A DNA stretch of 64,000 bases, from contig JACBWW010000052.1 in the NCBI GenBank assembly GCA_020086605.1, positions 1,111,456-1,175,455 of the forward strand, in the 5' to 3' direction. The notes beneath the pieces were generated by a model. It saw only the letters and a list, made by a program, of their open reading frames with translations, did not search any database and was not told where the DNA came from. Source of the DNA: Lanius collurio. Its lineage: Eukaryota > Chordata > Aves > Passeriformes > Laniidae. Position numbers and translations under genes: made by a program. Shown piece after piece: positions 46,946 to 61,680 of the stretch; the first letter of the stretch is position 1, and each line of letters opens with the position of its first letter.

Positions 46946-49900
46946 GTGAAATTGTGCCCCACAAACTTGTGCCCCTTGGAAGAAAATAGAATGAAGATTG
47001 CTGAATTTTTTTTCTCTTTTTTTTTTGACAGAAAAAAAAAATATTTTGTAGTATGATTGTGCATGAAAAAATAAAACAGATTATTTCTAGCGTTCTAGTA
47101 CTAGGACAGTGTAGCAATTTTTAGCTTCCTTTGGATATCATTGCGCAAATGATCTGTAAGACTGTTTCAGGGAAGCAGACTGAAGTCATAGTAATGCCTT
47201 AGTCCCTTATTTGTCAGTTCCCAGTTCTTTACAAATGAGCAACAAGATGATGGGAGCCTTTGATATCTAATTATAGTTTAATGGCCTTTTTCAGTCTTCT
47301 CAGATTTGTTTTAAATGTTGTTCTTTAAACAAAAGAAAAAAAGCTTTAACTGTTGAAATCTGTTCTTCCTTTAAAAGAGATTAGGTAACTATGCATGATT
47401 CAAGTGATTAGGAGTATAAATCACTCACTGTAAATTCACTATAAATCACTCACTGTTTTTTTTTTCTATCAAAGGAAAAAGGATGATGAAGAAGTAAAGC
47501 TGACTCTGTGTCATTACTTTGCCTAGAAATGACAATGCATCTGCAGTAGGAAATTAACAAGAAGCAGAGAATTAGTGATTACAGTTTGGGTTTTTTTAAT
47601 GTATGTTTTATGTATCAGATCTTTCGTATAATCAGTTTAAGATGTGCTAATCAGACTTTGTTGTTGGAGACTACTCAGTATCTCAAGACCTATTGTGCAC
47701 AAGACTGAAAGCAAAACAGTCACTTAACTCTAGTTCTTTCCCTCTTCCATGCACATCTACCCTCCTGTTGCTTTGGGACTCTCTAAGATCTGCCTCCATG
47801 TCAAAACAACATTATGGGACCTGAACATTTCAGCAATAAAAAATAATTTCCTATATAAATTGTAGGATGTCTACACAGAAATCCAGTGCTACACTTTCTG
47901 CTGTGGGGTACTAGCCTTCTTGAAGGAGGGAGGTTCTTGTCTGCGACAGAAACCTGGGATACCTTCTGTGCCAGCCCCACTCTGACATCTCCAAGTGTAG
48001 GAGATGTGATCCCTACCAAGTAACAATGTTCCATGTGAGGGTTTGCTGGGCATGGTGCTTTCAGGTCACTCCCTTTATTCAGGTATACTTTTGAAATCTC
48101 ATATGGAAATAGCAGACCTGGAGAGAGGTCTCCATCCATCCATCCATCCCAGTTTTATTCTGCTTACAGGTTTCTCCTGGTTTTGTCTTGTAGAATACCA
48201 GTTCTGTCACCTGCATCAGGAGATAGGACAACTGAGCTATAGAGCAAAAATTCTGTTCCTAATATACTGCTGATATTAGGCTTTAGTACCTCCAACAGCC
48301 TAGCTACTCTTACTCAAATGGAAATTTCTTTTTAGTATGTACTGACCTTTAGCTGCCTAGTTACACTTTATTAAAGAATCAAGAAAGTGAGCTGTTAGAT
48401 ATTCTGAACTTAAGATTGGATTCCCCTCCCTCCCCATTTCCTCCCCAGCCTTGCAATAGCTCCCTTTTTCACCAGAGAAAATACCAAAGCTGAAATAAAC
48501 TCCCTGTGTCTTTCACGACTAATTTATTTGCTTGTTTGTTTAATTTGGGCCTGTTTCCCAAGCAAGCCTGTCATGTGCTCCAGTAGCGAATTGAGCTGGC
48601 AGAACTGCCTGGCACTCTGAAAGTGTTTGCTCTGAATTGCAGCCTGTAGGCTGCTGAGAACAGCCAGGAAGAAAAGTGGTAGTGAATCCCAGCTGATTCC
48701 CTGCCTTGATTCAGCAATGCTCATTACTCAAAGAAAACCTAGTGGGGCATGCACTTCACTGAACAGGCCCTCCTGCACTTATAAAGAAAGAATTCTGAAG
48801 CATAACATCCAAGGGCTTTGCTTATTTTTTAATAATGGTTACCTGGTGGTATATTTTTTACAGAGCCTGAAGGAAATGTTTTCATCTCTAACATGCTGCA
48901 CTGATGAGTGTAGATGCTTATATGTAAGCTACTAAATCAGTTGTGCTGGGCAATGGCTCAACAGTGGAGAGTGATTGAAAGGGGTGATCAAGAACTAAGC
49001 ATGTCCAGAGAGTTCGTGTTTTAGCAGCAGTGAAAGAAATGGGAATCAGGTCTGTCTCAGTCAGCTGAGGATACTAAAAAGCAGGAATCACCCTGGTAAC
49101 CTAAGGGCATGACAAACAACTCAGTGTTAGGATTTTTTGGTGAGCCACCACCTTGTTTCAAGTCTCATGGTTATGAATACAAGTTTAGATTTTTTGTCCT
49201 TGCTTAGTCATGAACTGAATGGAAATTTTATTGCCAAAGACAGTCAGCCTGTAGATACTTTTATTAACTGGTAATACAGATAGCTAAAAGCAGTTAAAGC
49301 AATTTAATTTACTTCTTTACCACAACACACTGAATTTTACATGCCAGGTAGCAGATAGTCCATAAACATTACTTTTTAAATGCAATAATTATTAAAGACA
49401 GTAAAGCTGTTTAAATATCTGCAACAGCATCACTGATTCCTAGATGATTACTGATAACATTAGAATACCCAGTGTATTTTTCTAGGGGTCATTCAATAGT
49501 TCTTAATAAATATTAAAGCTTTGCTTGTTTAGTATATAAAAGTCTTTGTAAGAAACAAAGACCTTACTGGAGAAACGAAAATTGCAGGATTGCACCAACA
49601 TAATGGTCCATATCTACATATTTTAAGGATAGTGTGTGGCCATGTGAAGGAAGAAAGAGTTAGAGAGATGAGACAATTATGTTTATAATTTCCTTAAATG
49701 ATTAAGAAATCATATTTCAATTTTTCGTTACTGTACAGACTGCTCTGGCAAAGCTCTCTCAGATTTAGTTTGAAGTTTTGTTGGTGTAAAGATTATCTTT
49801 ATATCTCCTAAATCCCTCTGTTTTCATTTTTTGTATTTATGTCTCACAAAAAATTAATTACATCCAGGCAAACTCCTCTTATTTACCATCTTATGTGGAC

Positions 49901-49951
49901 TCTTTATTCCTACAATATTAAAATGAACAGCACTAAACTAAACAATTTTAT
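46946..49951. other. AT-rich non-coding sequence
   Basis: No gene is recognised. A short (CATC)n run lies at about 48133-48148, and a small duplicated TATAAATCACTCACTGT block near 47415-47458. Confidence 0.5.
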
Positions 49952-50560
49952 TGGGTTTGTGTGGCCAGGTTTTGGTAGTGGAGACCCCCTTTCAGCCTGT
50001 GGAGGAGCCCACACCGGAGAAGGTGGATACCTAAAAGAGGTTGTGTCCCTGTGGGAAGCCCACTCTGGAGCAGGCTAGTGGCAGAACCTGTGATACCACA
50101 GGGGACCCATGGTGGAAGAGTTCATGAAGCCCATGGGAAGGACCCACTGTGGAGAAGTTTGTTGGGGACTGTCTCCTGTGGGAGGGTCACCAAAGAGTGT
50201 AAGACAACCTCCTCCTGAGGAGGAAGAAACAGCAGGGACAACTTGGGATGAACTAACTGCATCCTCCTGCAATGCAGGGTGGGAGGTAGAGAAAATGGAA
50301 AGTAAACTTGGGAAGAAGGGAGGGGTGGGAGAAAGGTGTTTTTAAGATTTGGTTTTATTTCTCCTTGTCTTACTCTGATTTGATTTATAATCAATTAACT
50401 TCCCCAGTTGAGTCTGTTTTGCCCTTGACAGTAATTGCTGAGTGATCTCTCCTTGCCCTTATCTTGACACATGAGCCTTTCATTACATTGTCTCTCTCCT
50501 CTCCAGCTTACCAGGGGAGGTATAGAGCGGCTCTGATGACACCTGGCTTGAACCCACCAC
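49952..50560 (+). mobile_element. Solo LTR, common songbird ERV type
   Basis: It starts TGGGTTTGTGTGGCCAGG and ends near GGCTTGAACCCACCAC, a pattern I associate with an abundant passerine LTR. The middle carries a degenerate repeated module, CCCAC.CTGGAG.AGG (near 50008, 50059 and 50141). It then has the GATTTGGTTTTATTTCTCC and TCTGATTTGATTTATAATCA blocks. It appears shortened internally and carries no viral genes. Confidence 0.65.
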
Positions 50561-53377
50561 TACTACATCCAGATTTATTGATTTAATCCCTTACTGCATA
50601 AAGGCAAATTCTTTTTACTGTCACCTAGGTAAAACAATAGTGCTCATGACTGTTCAGTTAAATAAAGTAATGAATTTGCTTCAACGACTTTGAGGCAGAG
50701 AAAGTATTATGATAATTTTTCCTAGTGATATAGGAATCAGAAACCATTTCTTATTAAAAAGTGGGTTCCCCTTCTTCATTTATGACTCTCAAGATCTTCT
50801 CATTACAGATCTATCCTGTTTTGACTGCTGCTCCATACCATAGACTGTTTGTTTTCCAGAACAGGCATGTTTACCGTTCCATGAGTTACTCTTGGGCCAT
50901 CAAATTATCATGGCCTTGTGTCCAATTTCATCTTCTTGAACACTATTCTCTCTAAACACACTGTCACTGCAGATAGGGTAAATAAAAGAAGGAAACTTAA
51001 AACAGACAAGACTTATATGTGCAGTGTGTCCGGATTAAAAACACCAGTCTATAGTGTTTGACAGCTGTATTGAATGTGAAACTAATAAAGGCAGCGTGAT
51101 AGACAAATTTTGATAAAGATGAAAGGAAATTAAACACCATGAAATAAAACAGCTGGTGATCTGCTCTTGTCATGACCCTTCGGCAGGGTCCTAACTGTGG
51201 TAACAGATATATAATGTTCTGAAAAAGAACTTGTATGAAAATATTCTTCTGGCTAACTAGAAATACATAAGTCTGCTACAAACCTTATTAGAAATGGGTT
51301 CATTAAAGAAATTAGTTAAACATACACTAAAGTAATCATTTCTCAATAATTTTACTGGGTCCCACATTTCAGTTATTTCAAATGGGTTTGGGAATGTTGA
51401 CTTTTCACATGGTAGCAAGAAGACACACAACTTGGAAAGCTGTATAAACAGCTGTATCTTTTATATCTGTATATTTGGGCAAAGAAGCAGATTTTCTTTC
51501 TGTCCTGGTGGAGATAATCTGTCTTGCGTAGATCTTCTAGAACTGTGACACATTACATTGGAGAAATAGCCTCTGATTCTGAAGGGCTACATTTGATTGC
51601 CAGTCTTCTGTTTCTATGAGTTATGGTTTTATAAAATGCCCTCAATATGATTTTGTTTTCTTACATTCAGAATGCAGATGCTAAGAGTTTGATGGCTACT
51701 TTTGTCCAACACAATGATGACAAGAACTATACTGCAATATATACAATATGTTTATTGTTTGAAGTCCAACTTGCCAAATATCAATTTTTTATTTGCCATA
51801 TTTTGTCACTAGTTTTCCTATGAAATGAAACTTTATATAAGTGAGCCTTTTTCTGTTTAATTGTAAGCTCAATGACTTTCTGTAAACTCAAAATCTTTTA
51901 CAGTCGGTTCTTCTTTTGCAACTTGTAATATCCTTGTGCATCAAATGTAAGTACATGTGAGAACACTCATTTACAGTAACAAGGTATGTAAAGTACCATC
52001 AATAGCTCACGTTCTAGCCATAACTACAATGAGAGATAAGAGGGGGAAAAGATAAAGAATTATCCCTTGAAATCTTTAGAAAAGAGCTGTACACTGACTC
52101 AGCATCCATCTGAAATGATTATTGGATAACAGCTTCATATTGACTTCAATCTTCTTTTTTGTTATTCTTAGGACACAATTCTGTGATGTCCCACTGCTTT
52201 TGTTCCAAAATATAAACATAGACATCACAGTGTATAATATAAACATTACTGAAATAACCTTACGTTTACATTACTTTTTAGAATCTTTCACAGAAATGGA
52301 AAATAATTCAATCTTACTCTTTAGAGCTGTCACCTTAAAAACTAAAATAATTCACTGAAGATGTCTAAAGAATTGTTAATACATTTTTTGTTATATTTGA
52401 CATGATGTAAATGGAAAGACTTGCTAATAAAAGCCTGAAACACATTGCTTCTAGTCACTTTAGTATCATTGTGCTAATTGTTTAAATTATAATGTCATGA
52501 GTCAGAACTGATGAATTGTTAGTAAAAAGTACATTAGCTCCTCTCTTAAAGGGAAATATAAAATTGTATTTACTACAGAGTAGAAAAGTATTAAAATGTT
52601 TTCATGAATTGGGCTCTCCAATGATGAGACAATCTTAAAATGTGTTTCTGTTTCCCATTTACTAATTTATTTAGTAGATTTTCTGTTCATGGACTACATT
52701 GTGAATGTAGTGTGTAAAGAACAAAGAGCTTTAGGATTAAGAACTCTTGCCATGAAAATGACATTTACACCTAGTAGGTAATTCAAATATTCACTAGTTA
52801 CTGACTTCTTAACCTGATGTAACCATACAGAAGCCTGGTTTCAGTGATGATTTAGAGGATATTCTGAGTTCAAAATGCATAGATGTTCCTGTTGTAATGA
52901 CTAGCCTATGTGGGAAGAATTGGAAAATAAAGGAAACTTGGGGGTTTGCATAGAGGGACCTTAGTATTTCCTTTTAAAGAGTTGATCAAACTGCCGAGAT
53001 GCAAAGAAATTATCATATTAGGTTTATATAAGTACTGGCCATTTTGGGAAGTAAGTACTCAGTCGTTGTTTTCCGTTTTATGAGAAAATTTCTCCATGTT
53101 TGTAATGTTTTAAATATTGAAGGTGTAATCAATTTAGTTCCAGTTTAAAATTTATTTTAATTTAATAATTTAGGAAAAATATAAGAACAAAAATGTTTTT
53201 CCTAAAGCTTGCTCTATCTTAATAAATCTATTTAATGATGTGATTTTAGTGCAAAGTAAGTATTAAGTAACTCCATCTTTTCTTAAAGATTGAGATTTTA
53301 TTCTTTCTTCTCAGAGAAGAAGACAAAGTGAGAAAAAACCAAATTTGGTATTTATAAGAAAGAATCCACAAAAAGAC
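50561..53377. other. AT-rich non-coding sequence
   Basis: I see no gene or classifiable repeat here. Confidence 0.5.
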
Positions 53378-53736
53378 TGTGAGTCCGCTGCAGTGTGCCC
53401 CCAGGGCTCCTGCCCAAGCAGCCCCTAGAATGTCCTTACTATGTAACTCAGATATTCCTTTGTTTAAAGTGCGGGTACAGTTCAAAGTAGCCTGGACTTC
53501 CCTAGAAAAGGATCTGGTTGGCTGTTTACCATGGTTCCACCCCCTGGTATCCCCTTTCCCCTCCCCCGGATAAAAGGAACCTCACACAGAGGCTCCACCC
53601 TCTTTTGGCTCTGGCTCCCTCCTGGTAACATGTACCTTGTCTCCCAAGACGAGAGAAAATAAATGATTCTGGGAACAAAGCTGGGGCCTGAGCTATATTT
53701 CATGCTCTTGCTCTGGTGAGTAGCTAACAACTGACA
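53378..53736 (+). mobile_element. Probable LTR (ERV), plus strand
   Basis: The segment has an LTR layout: GC-rich upstream part, a TATA-like GGATAAAAGG near 53567, a Pol II start-like region, then AATAAA in GAGAAAATAAATGATTCTGG (about 53656) and a short tail. It stands out sharply from AT-rich flanks. Its edges are estimates, and no target duplication was found. Confidence 0.5.
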
Positions 53737-56700
53737 CTAGCTTATTGTGGAGCTGCCCAGCTGCGGGATTACCAAACTGTCTTTAGATGGTTTGAGGTAT
53801 TCCAAGGCATATAGAGGCAAGCTTACCCACAAACTAAAAAGAGTACAAGCTACAAAATTCCAGCATGAGTCTTCCTTGGACTGAGAATTCCGAATTACTA
53901 CAGAGCAAATTTTCCTCTCAGTGGTTTTAAAGCGTTTCTGAATGTCTCCAAGATAAATTATTTTATCTGTCTGCAAAGAGAAAGGAACTGCTGGGCATGT
54001 TTAATGAGGCATTTACCCCTTTGCACATAGTTGTTTTCAGGCTGCAGTGAAGTTAAAGGAAAAGCATATGTGGCACAAACATATGAACATTTTTCACCCT
54101 ATCAATTGGGCTTGTAGGTGAGTAATTACATTTGTACACAGAACCTTTTGAAATATTTGGCTGATGTCCATTATGAAGAGTTTATACAATCATTTAGTAG
54201 AAGATTTGGTATCTGTGTGGCATGACACCTGTTCAAATGCTGTCAAGTAATCTCAGAAATACTGGAAAAGTCCTCCAGTGTGTCAGTTTTATTGGAAGTG
54301 AGATTGGCACATGCTAATGTGTGTGCCAGGATACTTTGCATGAGTCACTGAACTGGACTCAGTTGGAGACTGCTGGTCTTTTATTGAGGATTTTGGTTTT
54401 TATGTGGAAAGTACTTGAGGTTGGCTCCCCAGGATAGAATTAGGCCCATAAAAAAAAAAGTACTGAGCTCTTTGTTTGGAAAAATGATGCAGACTTTGTA
54501 GGTAGGCTATACAAAGTACTAGATGTATTTATGAATGTATTTAAGAATGTATTTATAAATTCCAATATAAATTCATACATAAAATTAACAGGGAAGGAAA
54601 TAAATGCAATAATTGTGCATATGATTCAACTTTCTAGCAATAATTGATCACATAATATGTGTAAACCATACGGCTTTAAAGTGCTGCACAATGAGAAAAT
54701 TCACTCTTCTAGCTTTGCAGCGGAGAAGAACAGGGAGATTGTCAGTAATTTGCTCTAAATTACACGTACAATTGCATGCACTGAGATGAATAGAGCTAAG
54801 ATGTTCAGAGGAGTAATCTGCTGGCCAAGACAGCATTAACACACTTTATTATCTACCTGGAGGCATCAGCTGATTAATCTTTCCAATGACAGGGTAATAA
54901 GTGTGAACCCAGATGGTAGTAGTCTTTCTCATTCTTATCACTTCTGTTGCTTTTATCACTTTTATTACTTTAAAGGCTGCTTTCCTCTAGGGTGAGAGTC
55001 ATCAGAATCCAAAGTCCCAATAACCTGAGAAACAAGTCTGGGGAGGGGGCCTGCGTTTGGGCTAAAGTGGGAGATACTAGCATACTACTGCTGGACTGTG
55101 TTGTGATTGTGATGGACAAACTTGCAAAGCCACTATTTCGTGGTGCCCAGCTGCTGGTATTTGGGTTTGTTTTGTTTTGTTTGGTTTGGTTTGGTTTGGT
55201 TTTTTTTGTGGGGCGGTTATGTCCACATGTTCATTAAGTCCACAGACTTTTCATCTGTCTCCCTCAATTTGCAAGTCTTTGCAAACTCTCCCTGAAAGAA
55301 AGGTAATAAACTTAAGGTTGAACTCTTTGGAGCAGATAGAACATAGAGATAGAAAAAAAATATGGGGAAACAGAGGGACAGTAAAGAATACAAGTAATTC
55401 ACTTTAAACATGATGCTTTCCTCAACATGTTAGCTACTAAGAATATTGCAAAAGGTTTTATAGAACCTGAAATAGCACACCTAGCTCCTCAGTCAAAAAA
55501 CAAGAAAGGTATTTGGTACAAAACAACATATTACTAATTACTACACCAAGTTACTACTTTATGGTTTTAAACTTTCAGACTTTTTGGCTTTAAGTTACTG
55601 AGCAAAATATAATTTTAATGTACACTTCTGATTCCGTGATGCAAGATCCTGCCTCCTCATTTGAAGCTGCAAGTATTTTGAATTTAAATTCTTAGGAGAT
55701 ACTACATATCACACACAGAAAATATTTTTCTGAACAAATATGCTTGAAGGGCAATAAGTAATCATCAAGAAAGCACTGAGATTCTACCATGAGGGTTCTA
55801 AGGTGTCTAATGGTTTCATGCTACTTAAGTTTTAATTTGTTCTATTTTTTACCAAATTGAGATAACTTGTAACCTCTCCTGCTACTGAATATATATTTCT
55901 TCTGGTAAAAGACAGATAGTGATTATTGATAGAGTTTATTAAATAGAACAAAAGTAGGAATTTCTGACTGTCTTAAAATAGACATGGTTAGCACTTTAAA
56001 AAATGTAATGATCAAAAAAACCCCACACTGATGGTGCTATTTAGAGTGCAGAGCACTCAATGTTCTTGCTCAGTTTATTCCTTTTCTAATAAAGAAAATC
56101 GACTAAACAAAGAGATTTCAACTAGAAAAAGTGAAGAGACCAAGAACCAAAATATCTTCACTTGACTTTTCTAGCTTTCCTTAAAAGGATAAACCTGCAC
56201 TTTAAATTATGCACAAGAAATGTTAACAGACTAAATTATTAGAAATGGGTATTTGATAAACAGCAATACAGTCATTTAAATCGAACATTTTATGTTTTTT
56301 CTCTGAAAGCTGGTGGGAGTTTAAAAATGGCTACTTCTCTCAGTGCTTGCTAATAACATAAAACATTGCAAAAATTAGGATTAGTTTGTGAACCATGGGA
56401 TTTTTTTAATGGATTAACTCGTGAAGCATGAAGTAAAAGGAATGAGATGCACTCACCAAATGGTTAAATTACAGTGATAGATCTGTGATCTGTGTCTAAA
56501 CTCACAGGATCAGCAATGCTTACACTCTTGCCAGTGGCAGCTAATGCATTACCTTTCAGAATGCATTACCAAGTCCAAGACCACACTGGTTTTGTGCAAT
56601 TTGCTTACTAGGAAACATTAGGAAATGCTCTTAGAGAAACATTTTAGTTAAGGAACAACACTGAATGCTTTTGGTTGCTTTTTTTGCTTTGTTTCTGCCC

Positions 56701-59700
56701 ATTCTCTCTGTTTCTCCTAATTCTTTTCTGCAAGTTGCAAGCCTAATGAGTGCAAAACCAAACCAACTTTGCATCATGTTTTTCCATCTTATTCCAAGCC
56801 TGATAAAGTAATTCTGTAGCTTTGTAGTAAACAAAAATTCAGTGCTTCGCAGTTATTGAAAGAGTAAGATTTAAGACCATTAAACTAGAACCCTGAGGAT
56901 TTATCATTTCCCGTGGGGTACATTAGATATCCCTTTGCTAATGCATTAATCATGTCCCTAGCTGCTGGCATGACTAAATTCTTCCCCATTGTCCCTTATT
57001 ACTCATCTTTTCTGTGGGGAGGTATAGGTTCTAAAATTTACACTCTAAGTGGAAAGATAAGGCATCTGCTTTTAAGACGCTCTATGTGTACTCTGAGATA
57101 TGTCAGGAATTAAATACGAATGATTAAGACTGTGTGTCACTGAGACAAAGAAATAATTTAATTGCCTTTATAAAAGAGTGGACTCACAGAATCCAAGGCT
57201 TATGGCTAGTACCTGTAGAGCAGAAAACTCAATTTACACACAAACAACAGATATATAATATCTTCTGTATGATAATTGGTGTTTTCCTGAAAAAAACTGA
57301 GACCTGGAATCCCTTTTTTTTCCCTGACAGACTGAGCATGTCCAAAGTTTATTCAAGAGAACTGCAACAGCTTGGAAAAAACCAGAGACCACTCCAGCAA
57401 TCTGATGGTAACAGATGGTAAAATGATAGGGTCCACTACCTCTTTAGAGGATTATAATCTAGAGTACAATTTCAGGGCCTAAAGACTAGAAGTCTTAAAA
57501 AATAATGTTAAGCTTCATATTTACTCAGTAGATGATTTGCAAATTTTGTCAGAGCTTTGCCAAGTTATAAGCATCTAATTTAACATGTGCAATTGCCTAA
57601 AATTCTGTTTCACTTTGTTTTTTTTAGTTCCAGAAAAAGAACAGCGATGTGGAAAGGAGACAAGTAAAATAAAGACGCTAAGAATATTAGAAGCTAAAAG
57701 GAGACAGATTTGCATATATATAGATCCATCAGTGAAAAAGCACCATTGGATTTCAGTCCTATCTTTTCTTCAGATTTTCTGAGAGTTTTTGCAGTGATTT
57801 TTGAAGGATTGGGGCACTTAATTGACAAATTCAGACAAGCTATGTTTGAGGAAAGCTGATGGAAAGGTATGAGGGAAAAGTAATCAGCCAGAGAATGGAT
57901 GTTAAGGGACAGAAGGTATTGCAGAGAAGATACCACAGACACTATATATCACGGGCAAAAAGTTGAGAAATGAGAAAGAACTGAAGAAACAAATACTGAA
58001 TTAGCTAATTATTTATGCAAAATAGTAGTGTAATTAACTGTAAACCAGTGACTAAAAAAAAGAATCAATAAAACAATGAATTAAATAAGTATCATGTAAT
58101 TCAAGACAAGGTAAACAAATAGACAATTCAGAGAATATGAATCACAGAATATACTAGCTAGTTAATTAGTCAAATAGTACACACATCAGGTGAATGATCA
58201 ATAAATTTATCTATTCATTAAACAATAAGCCAGTTAGAGATCCATATAATTAAATAAACAGAAAATTTTGAGTTCAAATAAAAATATCTCAAGCAGTCAG
58301 ACAGCTAGAAGCAGATGAAAAAAAAGGAGAGCAGGAATACCAAGAACAGGCCAAACCATGAACGAGGGGAAGAGCAATGCTGAAGAGGCATGGCAGTGGT
58401 GGGAGGTATAGACAGGGTGGCATCTCTGGCAAAGATCCAGGTGAGCTCTTTCCTCTTGGAAAGCATTGCTGCTTCTGTAGTTGCTGACGTTACAGGCCAT
58501 GTTTAGAAATAAAAAGAAATATCTTTATTTTTAGGATGACTGTGGGTGCTTATAGCAATTTGATGCACAGTAGTACTATTTATTTGGGGGGCAGCTTGTT
58601 TAATAATACATAGTATTGCCAGAGAACTTGCCATGAAGTGATGAAAAATGGCTTCACTACTGCGATATGATGTTCTGTAACATTTCATTTTAAATGTGGA
58701 AGAGATTTCTAGGGTTTTCTCCCAACCCTAATATCTCTGCAAAGTTACATATTCTACTTTGTATTCCAATAAAGTAAGGAGAAGTTGATAGGTCTTGTCC
58801 TTTCTTGAATACTTGACTTTCATGCACCCCTTTTCACATTGCGCATATAAAATTTCTTCAAATGTACACGGAAGTCTAATTCCAGTCACTGAAGGCATGT
58901 ACTGAATGACTTTTAATTTAATCACTTTAAATCATGCTATTTGGAATAAACAATTGTTTTCTGAAGAGAAACAAAATTCAAATATATTTGCTTTTACAGT
59001 GCTTTGATAATACTAAGCAACAAAAAAACTGGTAAATTGCTCAATAATCTCTGTAGGGATAGTAGCAGTTTTAAAAGACAAAGTATTCAGAACAATTCTT
59101 TCTCTTTTAGATTTTGTTTTTGGGGTTTTTTTTGTTTGTTTGGTTTTTTTTTTAATGAATTCTTAACATCAAATAAAGACACAGCTTAGAAAGAATAAAG
59201 AACTTGCTATTTTGTTCAGAAAAGCTTCAGTAGCAAATAATTGTGACTTTCTCAGCTAAAGAAAAATTTATTTCATCTTATAAATTTGACTGTACTCATA
59301 GGTCTCCTAGAGAACACTGAAGGGCAAAGTTTGCAGCAGGAATTAAGGAGTTAATAGCAAAGTCCTTCAGTTTTAAGACATTCTGCCATGGGGCCTCTCA
59401 TACCGTATTTGTCTACTCCATTCCCTCTAAAAATGGAGCTCGCTAACTTCTGCACAAATAAGGGAGTTTGAATAACCACTGTGCATTTTTTTGGAAATTT
59501 TGTTTGTCTAGTCTCTACAAATCTCTTACTGGTAGTTTATTTCATGAAGCAGAACAGCTGAAGGAGATGAATGCTTTTTTGAAAGAACGTAACACACAAG
59601 GATGTTATGTAATCTTCAAAATTAAAATGTACCCTTTTATGGCATTATCTAGACAAAAATATTATTTGGTTTAATGGCTTAAGAAGATTAAGGAGTTATT

Positions 59701-61375
59701 CAATGCATTCTCAGTAAATAGAATGTTTTGGTCTTCTGGAGACATGACCATAGGATAGGTAGATAGTTCAACTTTATAGTACAATAAAATGTAGCTGTAG
59801 AAGATACCAATAATGGCTTGTTTACTTACTGTGACTTCATATGACCATGAGTAATCTCATAATCTGTTTTGTATGCAATAAACAAAACGTTTGTCATTCT
59901 CTGTGTGTGTTGGCTTTGACTGAGAAAAGGTAATACATTCTTCTGAACAAGCTCAGAAGTATACTTTTTTCCTTTTTGCTATTGCTTGTCATTTCTCTTT
60001 TTATGAGATTAAAAAATTTCTAACTTTGCTCACAGAAACAGCTTACTAGGAGAAGACATGGGTTTATAATTGGGAAGTTTCATAGTTAGCATAGTAAATC
60101 CTCTAATCACAATAAGATAGAAGAGTAATTTGTAAAACCCCTTTAGAACTTTAGCATTAGCAAAAGCACTAATATTTTTATCTGTATAGCTTCTTTAACT
60201 GTGGTAGCTGGGGTACTGTTAAAGGCAAGAAGTGGTGACAACCCTGGTCCCACTTCATAAAAAAAACCCCAAGTAAACACTTTGGTGAATAGATTATTCA
60301 AAATTTAATTTAAGAGTAAGAAATATCAAAATCTAATCACTAGTCAGTGAAACTGTACTCTGTTTTGGTGTCAGAAACAGAAGGAAGTTATGAATAACTA
60401 TGGTAGAAATGCACATTTTGTCCATTACACTCAAAAAGTTCTTAACTAATTTTTGACTGATAAGATGCCAGCAGTGTATAAACATGTGGGTTTGGGTTTA
60501 GTTAAAAACAAATAAACAAATAAAACAATATTGCTTTCTAAATACAATCTCTGCTTCTGCGATTCACCCTAATCTTTCTTTCTGGAGCAAAACTTCAGTG
60601 AGATTTGCAAATAGTCAGCTGTAGAGTCTTTTCATTTTGCTTTAAATCAAAGTATGAAATGAAATTTAGTTTGCTCATGCTGATTGAAGATTTCCCATTT
60701 TATAGTAAGATGCCAGATGATTATGCTGATTCTCGTACATCTGTCAACAGCTTCTTGAAGTTCATTAACTAGGAGCTTTTGTCGAGCTTACTTTCATCTC
60801 TGAAGGGGGTGAACTGACTCTGGTTTGCATGTCACAGCTTTTTCTTCCACGGAGCTGTGGATGGCAGACATTCAGTCATGCTCTCACACTCAAGGTCTTC
60901 AGCAACTTATTTTCTGTGCCTTCTATGTGAGAGAAGATGGTTTAGGTCAGCTAAAGGCCACTCACCAGCCCACAAGTTGTGAATCAGTAATGTCTGGAGA
61001 GTGCACTAAGAGGACACGTGTATCTAGTGGATTCCTCAAAATGGAGAGTATTCTGCTCCTCTGTCACGAACATGTGAGAGAGGGAGCACAGAAAGAGAAT
61101 GAAAAGACTACTTTTTCAGGGCAGGGTAAATGAGGTCTTTGAGTTTGTTCGAGCTGTAGCCATCTTGCTTAGAACTGCTAAAGGAAATGTTGAAAGTGAC
61201 AGCTTCCTCCAAATGCTCCTTGATATAATCACCTTGTTCAGTCTTTGTACCATCATGCATTTCCAAGGGCAACATTTGTTTTTGTTCTTGTCTGTGGTCT
61301 TTATCACCTCAGTTCATCTTATCTCTTATGATTATTGTAGAAGTGACTGCTGTCCGACCTTAGCATCTGCATGAG
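53737..61375. other. Long AT-rich non-coding stretch
   Basis: No gene is recognised. It contains a GTTTG/GGTTT low-complexity tract (about 55158-55209) and a T-rich tract near 59120-59153. Short frames such as 57134-57421 and 60825-61374 match no family. Confidence 0.5.
55158..55209. repeat. (GTTTT)n / (GGTTT)n low-complexity tract
   Basis: Consecutive GTTTT and then GGTTT units end in a T run. Confidence 0.85.
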
Positions 61376-61680
61376 AAAGTGCATACCAAAGGATCATGAC
61401 CAAGCCATAAATACTTATGTGAGAATGCTTTAACTGGCAATTCAACATGAGTTGCTGTGGGATGTATGAAGGATGTATGAGAGTGTTTGTGATAAGAGCA
61501 AGAAACATCCTGCTCTGCCATTTGTTTGCATGTTGATTAGTGGTTAGTGTCCTGCCTGGCTGCATAGTTTTGACCCTAAACTGTAAACAGCAAAACATAT
61601 AAAAAGCTCACACATACTTAATAAAGTGATTCTGTTGCACTATAATGGGGTCTGTGTCTTACTGTAACTGTTTGCAGATC
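61376..61680 (+). mobile_element. Possible LTR, plus strand
   Basis: A TATA-like CATATAAAAAGCTC (about 61597) is followed about 20 bp later by AATAAA (61620-61625) and a GTGATTCTGTTGC block. That tight promoter and poly(A) spacing is typical of LTRs. No ends or duplications could be fixed. Confidence 0.35.

Noticed and set aside
60825..61374. Overlapping frames of 102 and 91 codons
   Set aside because: No domain is visible and they overlap in different frames; treated as chance.
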